In this document: positions 18,872-28,689 of the stretch, piece after piece
Position numbering within the stretch: the first letter of the stretch is position 1
Layout: each line of letters starts with the position of its first letter
Source: Glycomyces amatae
GTDB taxonomy: Bacteria; Actinomycetota; Actinomycetes; Mycobacteriales; Micromonosporaceae
NCBI RefSeq assembly: GCF_020991375.1
Contig: NZ_JAJLQZ010000010.1
Span: 124,001 to 188,000 of the forward strand
Length of the DNA stretch: 64,000 bases
Direction: 5' to 3'
The notes under the pieces: generated by a model
Told to the model about the DNA's origin: nothing
Databases searched by the model: none
The model's input: the letters and a program-made list of their open reading frames with translations, nothing else
Program-made: the position numbers and the translations under genes

Positions 18872-19348
18872 ATGGGTGCCGAGCGGCAAGCCACGGGGCT
18901 TCCGAAAGAGGTGGAGGCGATCCTGGCTCCGGCCGTCGCCAAGATCGGATTCGACCTCGAAGGACTCGCGGTCACCAAGGCGGGCCGGCGCATGCTCGTC
19001 CGCGTCCTCGTGGACAAGGACGGCGGGATCTCACTGGACGATGTGGCGGTCGTCTCGAAAGCGTGCTCCAAGGCGCTGGACGAGGCCGACGCCACGGGCG
19101 GACCCTTCGCCGACGCCGCATATACCCTGGAAGTGTCGTCGCCGGGGGTGGACCGTCCGCTGACCGAGCCCCGGCACTGGCGGCGTAATATTGGGCGCTT
19201 GGTAGCCGTGCGGATCGGGGAGGAGCCCGTCACCGGGCGCGTCACGGCGACCAGCGAGCGGGGGATCGAACTAGAAGCCGACGGCGTGCGCCGCTCGGCT
19301 ACCTATGCCGAGCTGGGGCCCGGCAAGGTGCAGATCGAGCTGAGATGA
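18872..19348 (+). CDS. rimP: Ribosome maturation factor RimP
   Basis: A 158-residue 30S assembly factor. The N-terminal domain (about residues 8-85) contains GFDLEGLAVTKAG and the acidic patch; SSPGVDRPL near residue 89 is the family signature at the domain junction; a C-terminal SH3-like domain follows. ATG 18872 is preceded by a GAGAGG stretch. First gene of the conserved rimP-nusA-ylxR-infB unit. Confidence 0.95.
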   Translation: MGAERQATGLPKEVEAILAPAVAKIGFDLEGLAVTKAGRRMLVRVLVDKDGGISLDDVAVVSKACSKALDEADATGGPFADAAYTLEVSSPGVDRPLTEPRHWRRNIGRLVAVRIGEEPVTGRVTATSERGIELEADGVRRSATYAELGPGKVQIELR

Positions 19349-19422
19349 GCATCCGTACGGAGGCGCGGCTCGCACGCCTTGAACGGCCGCGGTGAGGACA
19401 ACTCAAGACTTAAGGAGAACGG

Positions 19423-20457
19423 GTGCATATCGACCTGGCCGCGCTGCGATCGCTGGAGCGCGAGCGCGACATCCCTTTCGAGACCATCCTCGGCGCTATC
19501 GAATCGGCGCTGCTGACCGCCTACAAGCACACCCCCGGGGCCGATGAGCGCGCACGAGTAGTGGTGAACCGCGACAGCGGCATCGCCAATGTCCTGGTGC
19601 CGGTGTTGAACGAAGAGGAAGAGGTCGTCTCCGAACGCGACGACACCCCCGAGGGCTTCGGCCGCATCGCGGCCCAGACCGCCAAGCAGGTCATCCTCCA
19701 GCGGCTGCGCGAGGCCGCCGACGAGGTCAACTACGGCGAGTACTCCGGCAAGGAGGGCGACATCGTCACCGGCGTCGTCCAGGCCCACGGGGAGCGCAAC
19801 GAGCGCGGGATCGTCACCGTCGACCTCGGCAAGATCGAGGCGACCCTGCCGCTCAACGAGCAGGTCCCCGGCGAGGCCTACGAGCACGGGAAGCGCATCC
19901 GCGCCATCGTCATCCAGGTGAACCGGACCGCCCGCGGCCCCCAGATCACGCTCTCGCGCACCCACCCCGCGCTGGTGAAGAAGCTCTTCGCCTTCGAGGT
20001 CCCCGAGATCGACGAGGGCGCCGTGGAGATCCCGGCGATCGCACGTGAGGCCGGTCACCGCTCCAAGATCGCGGTGCGCGCCACAACGAAGGACGTCAAC
20101 GCCAAGGGCGCGTGCATCGGCCCCATGGGCTCGCGCGTGCGCGCGGTCATGAGCGAACTCGGCGGCGAGAAGATCGACATCGTCGACTGGGACGCCGACC
20201 CCGCGCGCTTCGTCGCCAACGCCCTCTCGCCGGCGAAGACCCTGTCGGTGCGGGTGGTGGACGAGTCCACCCGGTCCACCGAGGTGATCGTCCCGGACTA
20301 CCAGCTGTCGCTCGCGATCGGGCGCGAGGGCCAGAACGCCCGCCTCGCCGCGCGGCTCACCGGATGGCGCATCGACATCAAGTCCGACGCGCACGTGTCG
20401 GGCGCCCCGAAGGAGGAGACCGGCCCGGCCGGTGGCGGCCGGCGGTCCGGGAGGTAG
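19423..20457 (+). CDS. nusA: Transcription termination/antitermination protein NusA
   Basis: A 344-residue RNA polymerase-binding factor. Domains in order: N-terminal RNAP-binding domain (1-125), S1 (about 130-200), KH1 (about 200-275) and KH2 (about 275-340, with AIGREGQNARLAARLTGW). The acidic repeats found in proteobacteria are absent, as is normal for actinobacteria. The GTG start has AAGGAGAA ahead of it. It is 74 nt after rimP and overlaps ylxR. Confidence 0.95.
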   Translation: MHIDLAALRSLERERDIPFETILGAIESALLTAYKHTPGADERARVVVNRDSGIANVLVPVLNEEEEVVSERDDTPEGFGRIAAQTAKQVILQRLREAADEVNYGEYSGKEGDIVTGVVQAHGERNERGIVTVDLGKIEATLPLNEQVPGEAYEHGKRIRAIVIQVNRTARGPQITLSRTHPALVKKLFAFEVPEIDEGAVEIPAIAREAGHRSKIAVRATTKDVNAKGACIGPMGSRVRAVMSELGGEKIDIVDWDADPARFVANALSPAKTLSVRVVDESTRSTEVIVPDYQLSLAIGREGQNARLAARLTGWRIDIKSDAHVSGAPKEETGPAGGGRRSGR

Positions 20458-20806
20458 ACTGAACATCGGATCGCAACGTGACGCAGCGGTAGTCCGCACC
20501 TGTGTGGGATGCCGCCGACGCGCATCGGCTTCCGAGCTGCTGCGCGTCGTCGTTCAACGCATCGAGGGTCGCCAGAACCTGCTGGTTCCGGACCCGCATC
20601 GCCGCCTCAGCGGCCGCGGAGCCCATGTGCACCACGACTCGAACTGCCTTGACCAGGCAGTTCGTAAGCGTGCGTTCACCCGGGCCCTCAGGATCGAAGG
20701 AACCGTGGACGTCGCCGCGGTGCGAGCCCTTGTCGAGTCGGAGTCGGCCGAGAGGCCGACTCCCGCACACGAAGCAGGTATGGACCGAATGAAGACCACG
20801 CGATGA
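20432..20806 (+). CDS. ylxR: YlxR family RNA-binding protein (DUF448)
   Basis: A 124-residue (from this start) small protein with the YlxR signature RTCVGCRRRASASELLRVV and the later GRGAHVH and RAFTRAL blocks, a predicted nucleic-acid-binding fold. It is found between nusA and infB in most Gram-positives; roles as a transcription regulator or RNase P modulator have been proposed for relatives. The start is uncertain: GTG 20432 lies inside nusA. A later non-standard start near 20459, behind GGGAGG, is possible and would remove nine residues. Confidence 0.85.
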   Translation: MAAGGPGGRLNIGSQRDAAVVRTCVGCRRRASASELLRVVVQRIEGRQNLLVPDPHRRLSGRGAHVHHDSNCLDQAVRKRAFTRALRIEGTVDVAAVRALVESESAERPTPAHEAGMDRMKTTR

Positions 20807-20887
20807 AGTTCTCCCGATGAACTGGTTGCTAGTGGAAGGCTGAGGTCGGCGGGCGCTGCCCGTACGACCTCGAATGTGAGGAGTGCA

Positions 20888-23797
20888 GTGGCAGCAAAGC
20901 CCCGCGTACATGAACTTGCCAAGGAACTGGGCACGACGAGCAAAGAACTGCTCGCGAAGCTCGGCGACATGGGCGAGTTCGTGAAGTCAGCGTCGAGCAC
21001 GGTCGAAGCGCCGGTGGCGCGTCGGCTGCGGCAGGAATACGCCGACGCCCAGGGCGCCCCGGCAGCGTCGGCCGGGAACAACGAGTCCCCGACGCCCCAG
21101 CCCGCGAAGCCGGCGGCCCCCAAGGGCCCCCGCCCCGCGGCCCCCAGCCCGTCCAAGATCGCGAAGGCCAAGGTCGACGCGAAGGACGCCAAGACCGAGG
21201 CGAAGGCCGAGGCCGAGGCCCGCAAGGCCGCCAAGAAGGCCGCTCCCCGTCCGGGTGCGGCCGTCGCGGCCCCGAAGCCGGGCCCCAAGCCCGCTCCGGC
21301 CGCGGCCCAGCCCGGACCCAAGCCGGCGAGCGCCCGCGACATCGAGGTGGCCGCCGAGCAGAAGCGCGCCGAGGAGCTGCTCAAGCGTCAGCAGGAGCAG
21401 GCCGAGGCCGCCAAGCGCGCCGCGTCCGCGCCGAAGCCCGGCCCCAAGCCCGCTCCCGCCGCCCGTCCGGGCGCGCCGAAGCCGGGCCCCAAGAACCCGT
21501 TCGGCGTCGGCGGCGCCGGCGCGAAGCCGCGCCCGGCCGCCGAAGGCGGCGGCGAGCGCCCGGGCGGTCCCCGTCCGAGCCCGCGCATGATGCCTCCGCG
21601 CCCGAACCCGGGCATGATGCCCGGCCGTCCGGCCGGCGGCCGCGACGGCGGCGGTCCCCGCGGGGGCCGCGGCGGCGGTCGCGGTGCAGGTGCCGGACGC
21701 CCCGGTGGCGGCGGCGGTCGTCCCGGCGGCGGCGGTGGCAACTACCGCGGCACGTTCGGCGGCTCCGGCGGCGGAGCAGGCGGTGCGGGCGGTTCCGGTC
21801 CTTCGACCGGCGCGCCGGCCCCCTACCGCGGCGGCGGCGGTCGCGCGGGCGGCGGCGGCAAGGCGCGCGGCGGCGGTGCCGCGGGCGCGTTCGGCCGCGG
21901 CGGACCCCGCGGCAAGAGCCGCAAGTCGCGTCGCCAGAGGCGCCAGGAGTTCGACAACCTCGCAGCGCCGAGGATGCAGTCGGGCGCGCCCCGTGGCAAC
22001 GGCGAGACCATTCGCCTGGCCCGCGGCGCGTCGCTCTCGGACTTCGCCGACAAGATCGGCACCCTGCCGGGCACGCTCGTCCAGGAGCTGTTCGGCCTGG
22101 GCGAGATGGTGACCGCCACGCAGTCCGTGTCCGAGGAGACCTTCGAGCTCCTCGGCGCCCACCTCGACTGGGACATCAAGATCGTGTCCCCCGAGGAGGA
22201 GGACCGCGAGCTGCTCGCGCAGTTCGGCATCGACCTCGACGAGGAGGACAAGGACGCCTTCGTCCCGCGTCCCCCGGTCGTCACCGTCATGGGCCACGTC
22301 GACCACGGTAAGACGAAGCTCCTCGACGCGATCCGCCACACCAACGTGGTCGCGGGCGAGGCGGGCGGCATCACCCAGCACATCGGCGCGTACCAGGTGC
22401 ACGTCGAGCACGAGGGCGAAGACCGCGCGATCACCTTCATCGACACCCCGGGCCACGAGGCGTTCACCGCCATGCGAGCCCGAGGCGCGAACGTCACCGA
22501 CATCGTGGTGCTCGTGGTCGCGGCCGACGACGGCGTCATGCCGCAGACGGTCGAGGCCCTCAACCACGCCAGCGCCGCGGGCGCCCCGGTCGTGGTGGCG
22601 GTCAACAAGGTCGACCTCCCCGACGCGAACCCGGGCAAGGTCCGCCAGCAGCTGACCGAGTACGGCCTGGTCGCCGAGGAGTACGGCGGGCAGACCATGT
22701 TCGTCGACGTCGCCGCCAAGCCGCGCATCGGCATCTCGGACCTGCTCGAGGCGGTGCTCCTGACCGCCGACGCCTCGCTCGAACTGGAGGCGTCGGAGAC
22801 CGGCAACGCGCAGGGCATCGCGATCGAGGCGCACCTCGACAAGGGCCGCGGCCCGGTCGCGAGCGTCCTGGTCCAGAAGGGCACGCTGCGGGTCGGCGAC
22901 TCGATCGTCGCCGGCGGGGCCCACGGCCGCGTCCGGGCGATGCTCGACGCCGACGGCAACCGCGTCACCGAGGCGACCCCGTCGTTCCCGGTGCAGGTGC
23001 AGGGCCTCGCGTCCGTCCCGATGGCCGGGGACGTGTTCCTCGCCGCCGACGACGACCGCACGGTCCGCCAGATCGCCGAGCAGCGGCAGGCACGGCGCCG
23101 CGCGGCCCAGCAGGCGGCCCGCGTCTCGCGCACCACGCTCGAGAACCTCATGGACAAGATCGCCGAGGGCGAGCGCACCACGCTCTCGCTCATCATCAAG
23201 GGCGACGGCGCCGGCTCGGTCGAGGCCCTCGAAGAGGCCCTGGTCGCGCTGGACATCCCCGAGGAAGTGCAGCTGCGGGTCATCCACCGCGGCGTCGGCC
23301 CGGTCACCGAGAACGACGTCAACCTCGCCGCCGCAGGCGATGGCGAGTCGGCGACGATCATCGCCTTCAACGTGCGGGCCGAGGGCCGCGTGCGCGACAT
23401 GGCCGACCGCGAAGGCGTGGACGTCCGGTACTACACGGTCATCTACCAGGCGATCGAGGAGATCGAGACCGCGCTCAAGGGCATGCTCAAGCCCGAGTAC
23501 GAGGAAGTCGCGATGGGCGCCGCCGAGATCCGCGAGGTGTTCCGCTCCTCGAAGTTCGGCAACATCGCCGGTGTGCTGGTCACCAGCGGCGTCATCAAGC
23601 GCAACGCGAAGGTCCGCCTCATGCGCGACGGCGCCGTCGTCACCGAGACGACGATCGCCTCGCTGCGCCGGTTCAAGGACGACGCCACCGAGGTCCGCGA
23701 GGGCTTCGAGGGCGGTGTGACCTTGAAGAACTACAACAACATCGAAGAGGGCGACGTCATCGAAGCCTTCGAGATGCGCGAGAAGCCGCGCGACTAG
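20888..23797 (+). CDS. infB: Translation initiation factor IF-2
   Basis: A 969-residue GTPase that brings fMet-tRNA to the 30S subunit. An N-terminal IF2_N domain ([17 protein letters not shown]) is followed by a disordered Ala/Lys/Pro region and a striking Gly/Arg/Pro-rich tract (about residues 180-355, RGG-like). A second IF2_N-like domain follows (about 380-430). The G domain starts near 460 with [14 protein letters not shown] and NKVD; domains II, III and C2 complete it. The start is GTG 20888 with GAGGAG at 20878-20883. In many genomes ylxP-rbfA would follow directly; here a 5.5-kb block intervenes. Confidence 0.95.
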   Translation: MAAKPRVHELAKELGTTSKELLAKLGDMGEFVKSASSTVEAPVARRLRQEYADAQGAPAASAGNNESPTPQPAKPAAPKGPRPAAPSPSKIAKAKVDAKDAKTEAKAEAEARKAAKKAAPRPGAAVAAPKPGPKPAPAAAQPGPKPASARDIEVAAEQKRAEELLKRQQEQAEAAKRAASAPKPGPKPAPAARPGAPKPGPKNPFGVGGAGAKPRPAAEGGGERPGGPRPSPRMMPPRPNPGMMPGRPAGGRDGGGPRGGRGGGRGAGAGRPGGGGGRPGGGGGNYRGTFGGSGGGAGGAGGSGPSTGAPAPYRGGGGRAGGGGKARGGGAAGAFGRGGPRGKSRKSRRQRRQEFDNLAAPRMQSGAPRGNGETIRLARGASLSDFADKIGTLPGTLVQELFGLGEMVTATQSVSEETFELLGAHLDWDIKIVSPEEEDRELLAQFGIDLDEEDKDAFVPRPPVVTVMGHVDHGKTKLLDAIRHTNVVAGEAGGITQHIGAYQVHVEHEGEDRAITFIDTPGHEAFTAMRARGANVTDIVVLVVAADDGVMPQTVEALNHASAAGAPVVVAVNKVDLPDANPGKVRQQLTEYGLVAEEYGGQTMFVDVAAKPRIGISDLLEAVLLTADASLELEASETGNAQGIAIEAHLDKGRGPVASVLVQKGTLRVGDSIVAGGAHGRVRAMLDADGNRVTEATPSFPVQVQGLASVPMAGDVFLAADDDRTVRQIAEQRQARRRAAQQAARVSRTTLENLMDKIAEGERTTLSLIIKGDGAGSVEALEEALVALDIPEEVQLRVIHRGVGPVTENDVNLAAAGDGESATIIAFNVRAEGRVRDMADREGVDVRYYTVIYQAIEEIETALKGMLKPEYEEVAMGAAEIREVFRSSKFGNIAGVLVTSGVIKRNAKVRLMRDGAVVTETTIASLRRFKDDATEVREGFEGGVTLKNYNNIEEGDVIEAFEMREKPRD

Positions 23798-23814
23798 GTC
23801 CCCAGGGAACCTGA

Positions 23815-25266
23815 GTGCGTCTGCTCGAGACCGAAGCCGCGGCGCGGCTCGGCGAGGCCCGTGAGGGCTTCAGCCGGGCCGCGCTGTCGGCCGTCTACGG
23901 CCCCGAAGCCGTCGCCGCGGCCGACCGCGGCGACTACCGGGCCCTGCTCGCCCAGTGCGGCGACGACCGGCTGGGGGTCTGGACCCGCCTGTTCGTCATC
24001 GGCGCGCCCGTCCCCGCCGAGGCCGCGGCCGCGGCCTTCGCGCCCCTGGGCCTCGACGAGGCCGTCGGCTGCGGCCTGCTCGCGGCCGACCGCGACGCGG
24101 TGACCGCCGGGTGGGGCGCCCAGTTCGACGGCGACCGCCTCCTCTTCTCCGACCAGCTGCCGAACACGACCGGCGGCAGGACCCGCGAGCACGTCCTCGG
24201 CATCGGCGGCGCCTCGAAGCTCCTGCTCGACCTCGCCGTGCGCGACACCGCCGGCAATGCTCTCGGCAATGCCCTCGACCTCGGCACCGGCAGCGGCGTC
24301 CAGGCCCTCGCCCTGGCCGCCCGCGGCCTCTCGGTCACCGCGACCGACCTGAGCGGGCGGGCGCTCGCGTTCGCGGCCCTCAACGCCGCGGTCAACGGCC
24401 TCGACCTCGAACTGCTCCAAGGGGACCTGCTCGAGCCGGTCGCCGGGCGCCGCTTCGACCTGGTGGTCGCGAACCCGCCGTTCGTGGTCGCGACCCCCGG
24501 CGGCGGCTGGACCTACCGCGACGGCGGCCGGGCGGCCGACGGCGTCGCCGCCGAGCTCGCCGCGGCCTCGACCGGCCTGCTGCGCCCGGGCGGCACCATG
24601 CAGTTCCTCGCGAACTGGCTCCACGTGCGCGGCCGGGACTGGTCCGAGCGCGTCGCGGGCTGGTTCCCCGAGGAGGGCGCGCGGGTGTGGGCCGTCGAAC
24701 GCGAGGTGCTCGACCCGCTCGACTACGTGCGCACCTGGCAGCGCGACTCCGGCGAGAGCCACGACGCCGACCAGGCCGCCGACTGGCTCGACTGGTTCGA
24801 GGCCAACGAGGTCGACGGCGTCGGCTTCGGATTCGTCGGCGTCCGCCGCATCGACGGCCCCACCGAAGTGGTCTGCGAGGAGGCCCGGCACGCCGTCGAG
24901 ACCCCCTGGAGCGACCGCGTCGAGGACTGGTTCGCGACGCGCGAGCGCCCCGTCGAACCCGAGGCCCTGTGGGAGTCCCGGCTCCGCGTCGCCGACGGCG
25001 TGGCGCTCCAGCAGACCGCGGTGCTCGGCGGCGAGGGCTGGGACGTCGACCGCCAATGGCTCCAGCAGTCGCACGGGATGCGCTACGCCGAGGCCGTGGA
25101 CCCGGTCGTCATGGCGTTCATGGGCGCCTGCGACGGCAGGGCCGAGGTCCGCCTCCAGGTCCAGCTCCTGGCCGAGACCTACGGGGCCGAGCCCGCGATG
25201 CTCTACGCGCAGCTCTACCCCGTGCTCCGCCGCCTCGTCGAACGCGGCTTCCTGCGCCTCGCCTGA
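23815..25266 (+). CDS. SAM-dependent methyltransferase (PrmC/RsmC-like, DUF7059 type)
   Basis: A 483-residue class I methyltransferase. An N-terminal domain of about 130 residues matches what I recall as the DUF7059 extension. The Rossmann core has the SAM loop ALDLGTGSGVQALAL (about residue 155) and the catalytic NPPF (about 220), typical of enzymes that methylate amide or exocyclic amino groups on proteins, rRNA or DNA. The C-terminal 170 residues are of unknown role. It starts 17 nt after infB with GTG and a weak RBS, so it may be co-transcribed with infB. The substrate is not predictable. Confidence 0.85.
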   Translation: MRLLETEAAARLGEAREGFSRAALSAVYGPEAVAAADRGDYRALLAQCGDDRLGVWTRLFVIGAPVPAEAAAAAFAPLGLDEAVGCGLLAADRDAVTAGWGAQFDGDRLLFSDQLPNTTGGRTREHVLGIGGASKLLLDLAVRDTAGNALGNALDLGTGSGVQALALAARGLSVTATDLSGRALAFAALNAAVNGLDLELLQGDLLEPVAGRRFDLVVANPPFVVATPGGGWTYRDGGRAADGVAAELAAASTGLLRPGGTMQFLANWLHVRGRDWSERVAGWFPEEGARVWAVEREVLDPLDYVRTWQRDSGESHDADQAADWLDWFEANEVDGVGFGFVGVRRIDGPTEVVCEEARHAVETPWSDRVEDWFATRERPVEPEALWESRLRVADGVALQQTAVLGGEGWDVDRQWLQQSHGMRYAEAVDPVVMAFMGACDGRAEVRLQVQLLAETYGAEPAMLYAQLYPVLRRLVERGFLRLA

Positions 25267-25308
25267 GGCGCCGCGCGCCGGACCGCGAGGGGCGGCCCGG
25301 CCGCGGGC

Positions 25309-26502
25309 TCAGCGGTTGACGCTGGTGACGAGGTTGAGGTAGTCCCCGAAAGCGCGCTCGACCTGGTCGGGGTCGAGGCCGTACCGCCCGAGCGTGTACT
25401 CGTGGCGGCGGTCGCGGATCGGGCGCTCCATGACCTTCTCGAGGCGGCCCTCGTCGGTCGCGGTCCACTCGGCGCCGAGCCTGCGGTACAGGTCCGGCAG
25501 GTGGGCCCACGGGTCGGAGGCGACCGCATGGTAGGGCAGGTGCACCACGGACCCGGCGGGCAGCAGCGGCTGGACCGCGCGGCCCTTCTCGGTGGCCGAG
25601 GACAGGACGTCGAGCCACAGCCGCCCGACCTGGAGCGGGTCCACCCGGCGCATGTGGAGCATGCTCGTGGTCTCCACCAGGCTGCACACCGAGCCCAGCA
25701 CCGTCACCGGGTCCCGGTGCGTCCACACGATCTTCGCGCCCGGGAACGTCTCGACCAGCAGGTCCAGGTGGTTGAGGTGCTCGGGGGTCTTGAGGACCCA
25801 GCGGGCCTTCGCCCGCGCGTACTGGAGGACCTGGAGGGCCTCCTTCAGATACTGGTAGTCGGCCCGGAAGTCGCGGGCCTCGAGCCAGGCCCGGTAGCGC
25901 GGCATCGTCGCGCGGGTCTGCTGGTGCACCCCGTGCGGCAGGATGTACACGCACTCCTCGGGCTTCTCGGGGTACAGCGGGTGGATGAGCTCGTATATGG
26001 GGGAGAACTTCAAGAGGCCGCTGGTCTGCCGGCCGACCGCCTTGACGCGCTCGGCGCGCGTCTGGGCGTCCACTTCGACGTCGGTGTAGTGCAGCTCCCA
26101 CAGCAGCGGGCCCCGGTGCCCCTGGGACCCGGCGATGATGTTGTGGGTCAGCGTGGTCGCCGTCCTCGGCAGCCCGGTCACGAAGATGGGCGCCTCGATG
26201 CGCTCCCGGGTGATCTCGGGGCGCTCGGCGATGAGCCGCTTGATGCGGAACCGGTTCTCCATGCGGCCGCGGGCCTCGCCGACCACGGACAGCCAGCCGA
26301 GCGGCGAGAGCCCGGCGTCGATGAAGTCGTCGAACAGGACCCGGTAGTCGGCGATGAACGCCTCGCTGCCGGCGGTGTCGCCGCCGGTGCGCTCCAGGGC
26401 CTGGTTGACGAGGCGGTCCCAGGCGCGGTCGGGATTGCGGCCGGCCCCTCGCGGGGCCAGCAGCACGTTCATGGCGCGGGCGGCGGAGGAGAGTCGTTGC
26501 AT
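25309..26502 (-). CDS. Sulfotransferase family protein
   Basis: A 397-residue P-loop enzyme expected to move sulfate from PAPS to a hydroxyl group. The 5'-phosphosulfate loop is PIFVTGLPRTATTLTHNI (about residue 97); the 3'-phosphate-binding region is around KIVWTHRDPVTVLGSV (about residue 251). It resembles the long Stf-type actinobacterial sulfotransferases acting on small lipids or glycolipids. No PAPS-synthesis genes are near. Opposite in orientation to infB, so it is part of the block that separates infB from rbfA. Confidence 0.85.
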   Translation of the reverse strand: MQRLSSAARAMNVLLAPRGAGRNPDRAWDRLVNQALERTGGDTAGSEAFIADYRVLFDDFIDAGLSPLGWLSVVGEARGRMENRFRIKRLIAERPEITRERIEAPIFVTGLPRTATTLTHNIIAGSQGHRGPLLWELHYTDVEVDAQTRAERVKAVGRQTSGLLKFSPIYELIHPLYPEKPEECVYILPHGVHQQTRATMPRYRAWLEARDFRADYQYLKEALQVLQYARAKARWVLKTPEHLNHLDLLVETFPGAKIVWTHRDPVTVLGSVCSLVETTSMLHMRRVDPLQVGRLWLDVLSSATEKGRAVQPLLPAGSVVHLPYHAVASDPWAHLPDLYRRLGAEWTATDEGRLEKVMERPIRDRRHEYTLGRYGLDPDQVERAFGDYLNLVTSVNR

Positions 26503-26635
26503 GGTCGTACTCGCTTCGCGGAGGTGAGGGTGGGCACGGGATCGGACCCGGCATGGAAGCCGTTGACCCTCAACGTACTAGACCGCGATTCGAGCGGACC
26601 CCCGTCCCTTTTCGCCGCTGCGCCCGCCGGACCGG

Positions 26636-27283
26636 TCAGGACCGCAGGTAGGCGAGGACGGCCTTGACCCTGCGGTGGTGGTCGCCGTCCTCGCTGCTGA
26701 GGGAGAGCTTGGTGAAGATGTTCCGGATGTGCTTCTCGACGGCGCCGTCGGACACGAAGAGCCGCTTGCCGATCGCCTTGTTGGAGTGGCCCTCGGCCAT
26801 GAGTCCGAGCACCTCCCGCTCGCGGGGGGTGAGGGTCGCCACGGGGTCGTTCCGGCGGCGGCGGACCATCAGCTGGCTGACCACCTCGGGGTCGAAGACC
26901 GTGCCGCCGCCCGCGACCCGCTTGAGGGAGTCCATGAAGTCGTCGACGTCGATCACGCGGTCCTTGAGCAGGTAGCCGACCGCGCCCCTGGCGTCGGCCA
27001 GGAGGTCGTCGGCGTAGGAGACCTCCACGTACTGGCTCAGGATCAGCACGGGCGCGCCCGGGACGAGCTCCCGGGCGCGGGTGGCGGCCCTGAGGCCCTC
27101 GTCGGTGAAGGACGGCGGCATCCGCACGTCCACCACCGACACGTCGGGCCGGTGCTCGGCGACGGCCTCCACGAGGGCGTCGCCGTCGCCGACCTCGGCG
27201 ACCACGTCGCAGCCGAACTCCTCCAGGAGCTTGACCAGCCCCGACCGGATGAGCACCGCGTCATCGGCCACCACTACGCGCAC
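26636..27283 (-). CDS. NarL/LuxR family response regulator
   Basis: A 215-residue transcription factor. The receiver domain (1-120) has the acidic pair ADD and phospho-acceptor Asp52 (VVDVRMPP). The LuxR helix-turn-helix is in the C-terminus (LTPREREVLGLMAEGHSNKAIG). GTG 27283 is chosen because GAGGGAG lies 8 nt upstream; GTG 27292 overlaps that site. It lies 64 nt downstream of the histidine kinase gene on the same strand and is its partner. Output genes unknown; the neighbouring DUF6069 gene is a candidate. Confidence 0.92.
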   Translation of the reverse strand: MRVVVADDAVLIRSGLVKLLEEFGCDVVAEVGDGDALVEAVAEHRPDVSVVDVRMPPSFTDEGLRAATRARELVPGAPVLILSQYVEVSYADDLLADARGAVGYLLKDRVIDVDDFMDSLKRVAGGGTVFDPEVVSQLMVRRRRNDPVATLTPREREVLGLMAEGHSNKAIGKRLFVSDGAVEKHIRNIFTKLSLSSEDGDHHRRVKAVLAYLRS

Positions 27284-27347
27284 GAACCACACTCCCTCTC
27301 ACGGCGCCTGAGGGCGGCGCCCCGCCCCGAGCCGGAGTGAACCTTGT

Positions 27348-28613
27348 TCATCCGCAGGGGATCTCCACGACGATCACGGTCGGACCGCCGTCGGGGGAGT
27401 CGACGGTCCACTGCCCCTCGACGGCCTTGACCCGGTCGGCCAGGCCCGAGAGCCCGTGCCCCTTCGAGACGTGCGCGCCCCCGACCCCGTTGTCGCCGAC
27501 CGAGAGCACCAGCCTATCTCCCCAGTCCTCGACCGACACCGTCGCTTTGGTCGCCTGGGAGTGCTTGGCGACGTTCGTGAGGCACTCGGCCGCCACGAAG
27601 TACACGGTGCTCTCGACGGCGGCCCGGTAGCGGCCGTTCAGGTCGGTGTCCAGCTCGACCGGCACCAGCGAGCGCGCCGTCAGGGCCGCGAGCGCGGCCT
27701 CCAGGCCCCGGTCGGTGAGGATCGGCGGGGCGATGCCGCGCGAGAGGACGCGCAGCTCGTCGATGGTCTCGCGGGTCTGGGAGATCGCCGCGTCCAGGGT
27801 CTCCTGGGCCGCTTCGGGGTTGACCGCGAGCTGGCGGCGGACGCGGGCCAGCTCCATGCCGAGGCTCACCAGCCGCTGCTGCGGGCCGTCGTGGATGTCC
27901 CGCTCGATGCGGCGCAGCGCGTCGGCCTCGGCCGAGGTGGCCGCGTCGCGCGACTCCTCCAGCTGGTCGATGCGCTCGTGCAGGCCGCTGAGGGAGGTCA
28001 GCATGCCCTTGCCGATGAGGGCCTGGGCCAGCGCCATGCCGCGGACGACCGGGACCAGCGTCAAGGCCATGACGACGCCGCCGAGGACCGCGAGCACCGA
28101 GGAGGCCAGGTACGAGGTGCCCCAGCCCAGCCATTCGGTCGCGTACGAGAGCCCGTCGTTGTTCTCCTCGCCGACGGCGGCCTCGATGATCCAGTTGTAC
28201 AGCGGGTACAGGAGCGTGGCGGCGGTCGCGCACCACCAGGCGATCGCGATGACGAACCCGGCGACGGCCACCGGGAACACGGTCACGGCCCACAGCAGGT
28301 TCAGCCACGACTGCCCGTCGGTGAGCGCGGTCAGGTACCGCCGCAGCGCCGAACTGCCCTCCTTGGCCTGCTTGTAGCGCGGCCGGGCGATGTCGCGGCG
28401 CAGCACGAGCGGCAGCTGGGCCCGGCCGGCCGCGGCCATGCCCCGCATGGCGAACAGGGTCGCGGCCGCGATCGGCACGCCGATCCAGATGACCGCCGTC
28501 CCGAGGCCGAGGCAGAAGCCCACGATGCTGATGATGAAGGCGGGCAGGGCGATGAAGAACATCGAGAGCAGGTAGCCGGTGTCGACGCCCAATTGCCGCA
28601 GGGTTGTACGCAT
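27348..28613 (-). CDS. NarL-type sensor histidine kinase
   Basis: A 421-residue membrane kinase. A hydrophobic N-terminal sensor with four TM segments (about residues 18-60 and 105-190; Sensor/PF13796-like) has little extracellular sequence, so it probably senses something in the membrane. A HisKA_3 dimerisation helix carries the phospho-accepting His241 (RDIHDGPQQRL), followed by a HATPase_c domain (DNGVGGA, GLSGLADRV). It lies upstream of its response regulator. A TAGTGT box 6 nt before the ATG suggests leaderless expression. Confidence 0.92.
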   Translation of the reverse strand: MRTTLRQLGVDTGYLLSMFFIALPAFIISIVGFCLGLGTAVIWIGVPIAAATLFAMRGMAAAGRAQLPLVLRRDIARPRYKQAKEGSSALRRYLTALTDGQSWLNLLWAVTVFPVAVAGFVIAIAWWCATAATLLYPLYNWIIEAAVGEENNDGLSYATEWLGWGTSYLASSVLAVLGGVVMALTLVPVVRGMALAQALIGKGMLTSLSGLHERIDQLEESRDAATSAEADALRRIERDIHDGPQQRLVSLGMELARVRRQLAVNPEAAQETLDAAISQTRETIDELRVLSRGIAPPILTDRGLEAALAALTARSLVPVELDTDLNGRYRAAVESTVYFVAAECLTNVAKHSQATKATVSVEDWGDRLVLSVGDNGVGGAHVSKGHGLSGLADRVKAVEGQWTVDSPDGGPTVIVVEIPCG

Positions 28614-28619
28614 GCGTCA

Positions 28620-28625
28620 ACACTA
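28620..28625 (-). promoter_or_regulatory. -10 box, leaderless kinase gene
   Basis: TAGTGT on the minus strand, 6 nt before the ATG at 28613; no Shine-Dalgarno sequence. Confidence 0.5.
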
Positions 28626-28629
28626 GAAA

Positions 28630-28655
28630 GGCCGGGCGCGCGAGGCGACCCGGCC
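28630..28655 (-). terminator. Hairpin between DUF6069 and kinase genes
   Basis: 7-bp stem GGCCGGG/CCCGGCC with a 12-nt loop, downstream of the DUF6069 gene on the minus strand. Confidence 0.5.
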
Positions 28656-28689
28656 GTCCGCCGTCTTGGAGGTAGGGACAGCCCTACCC

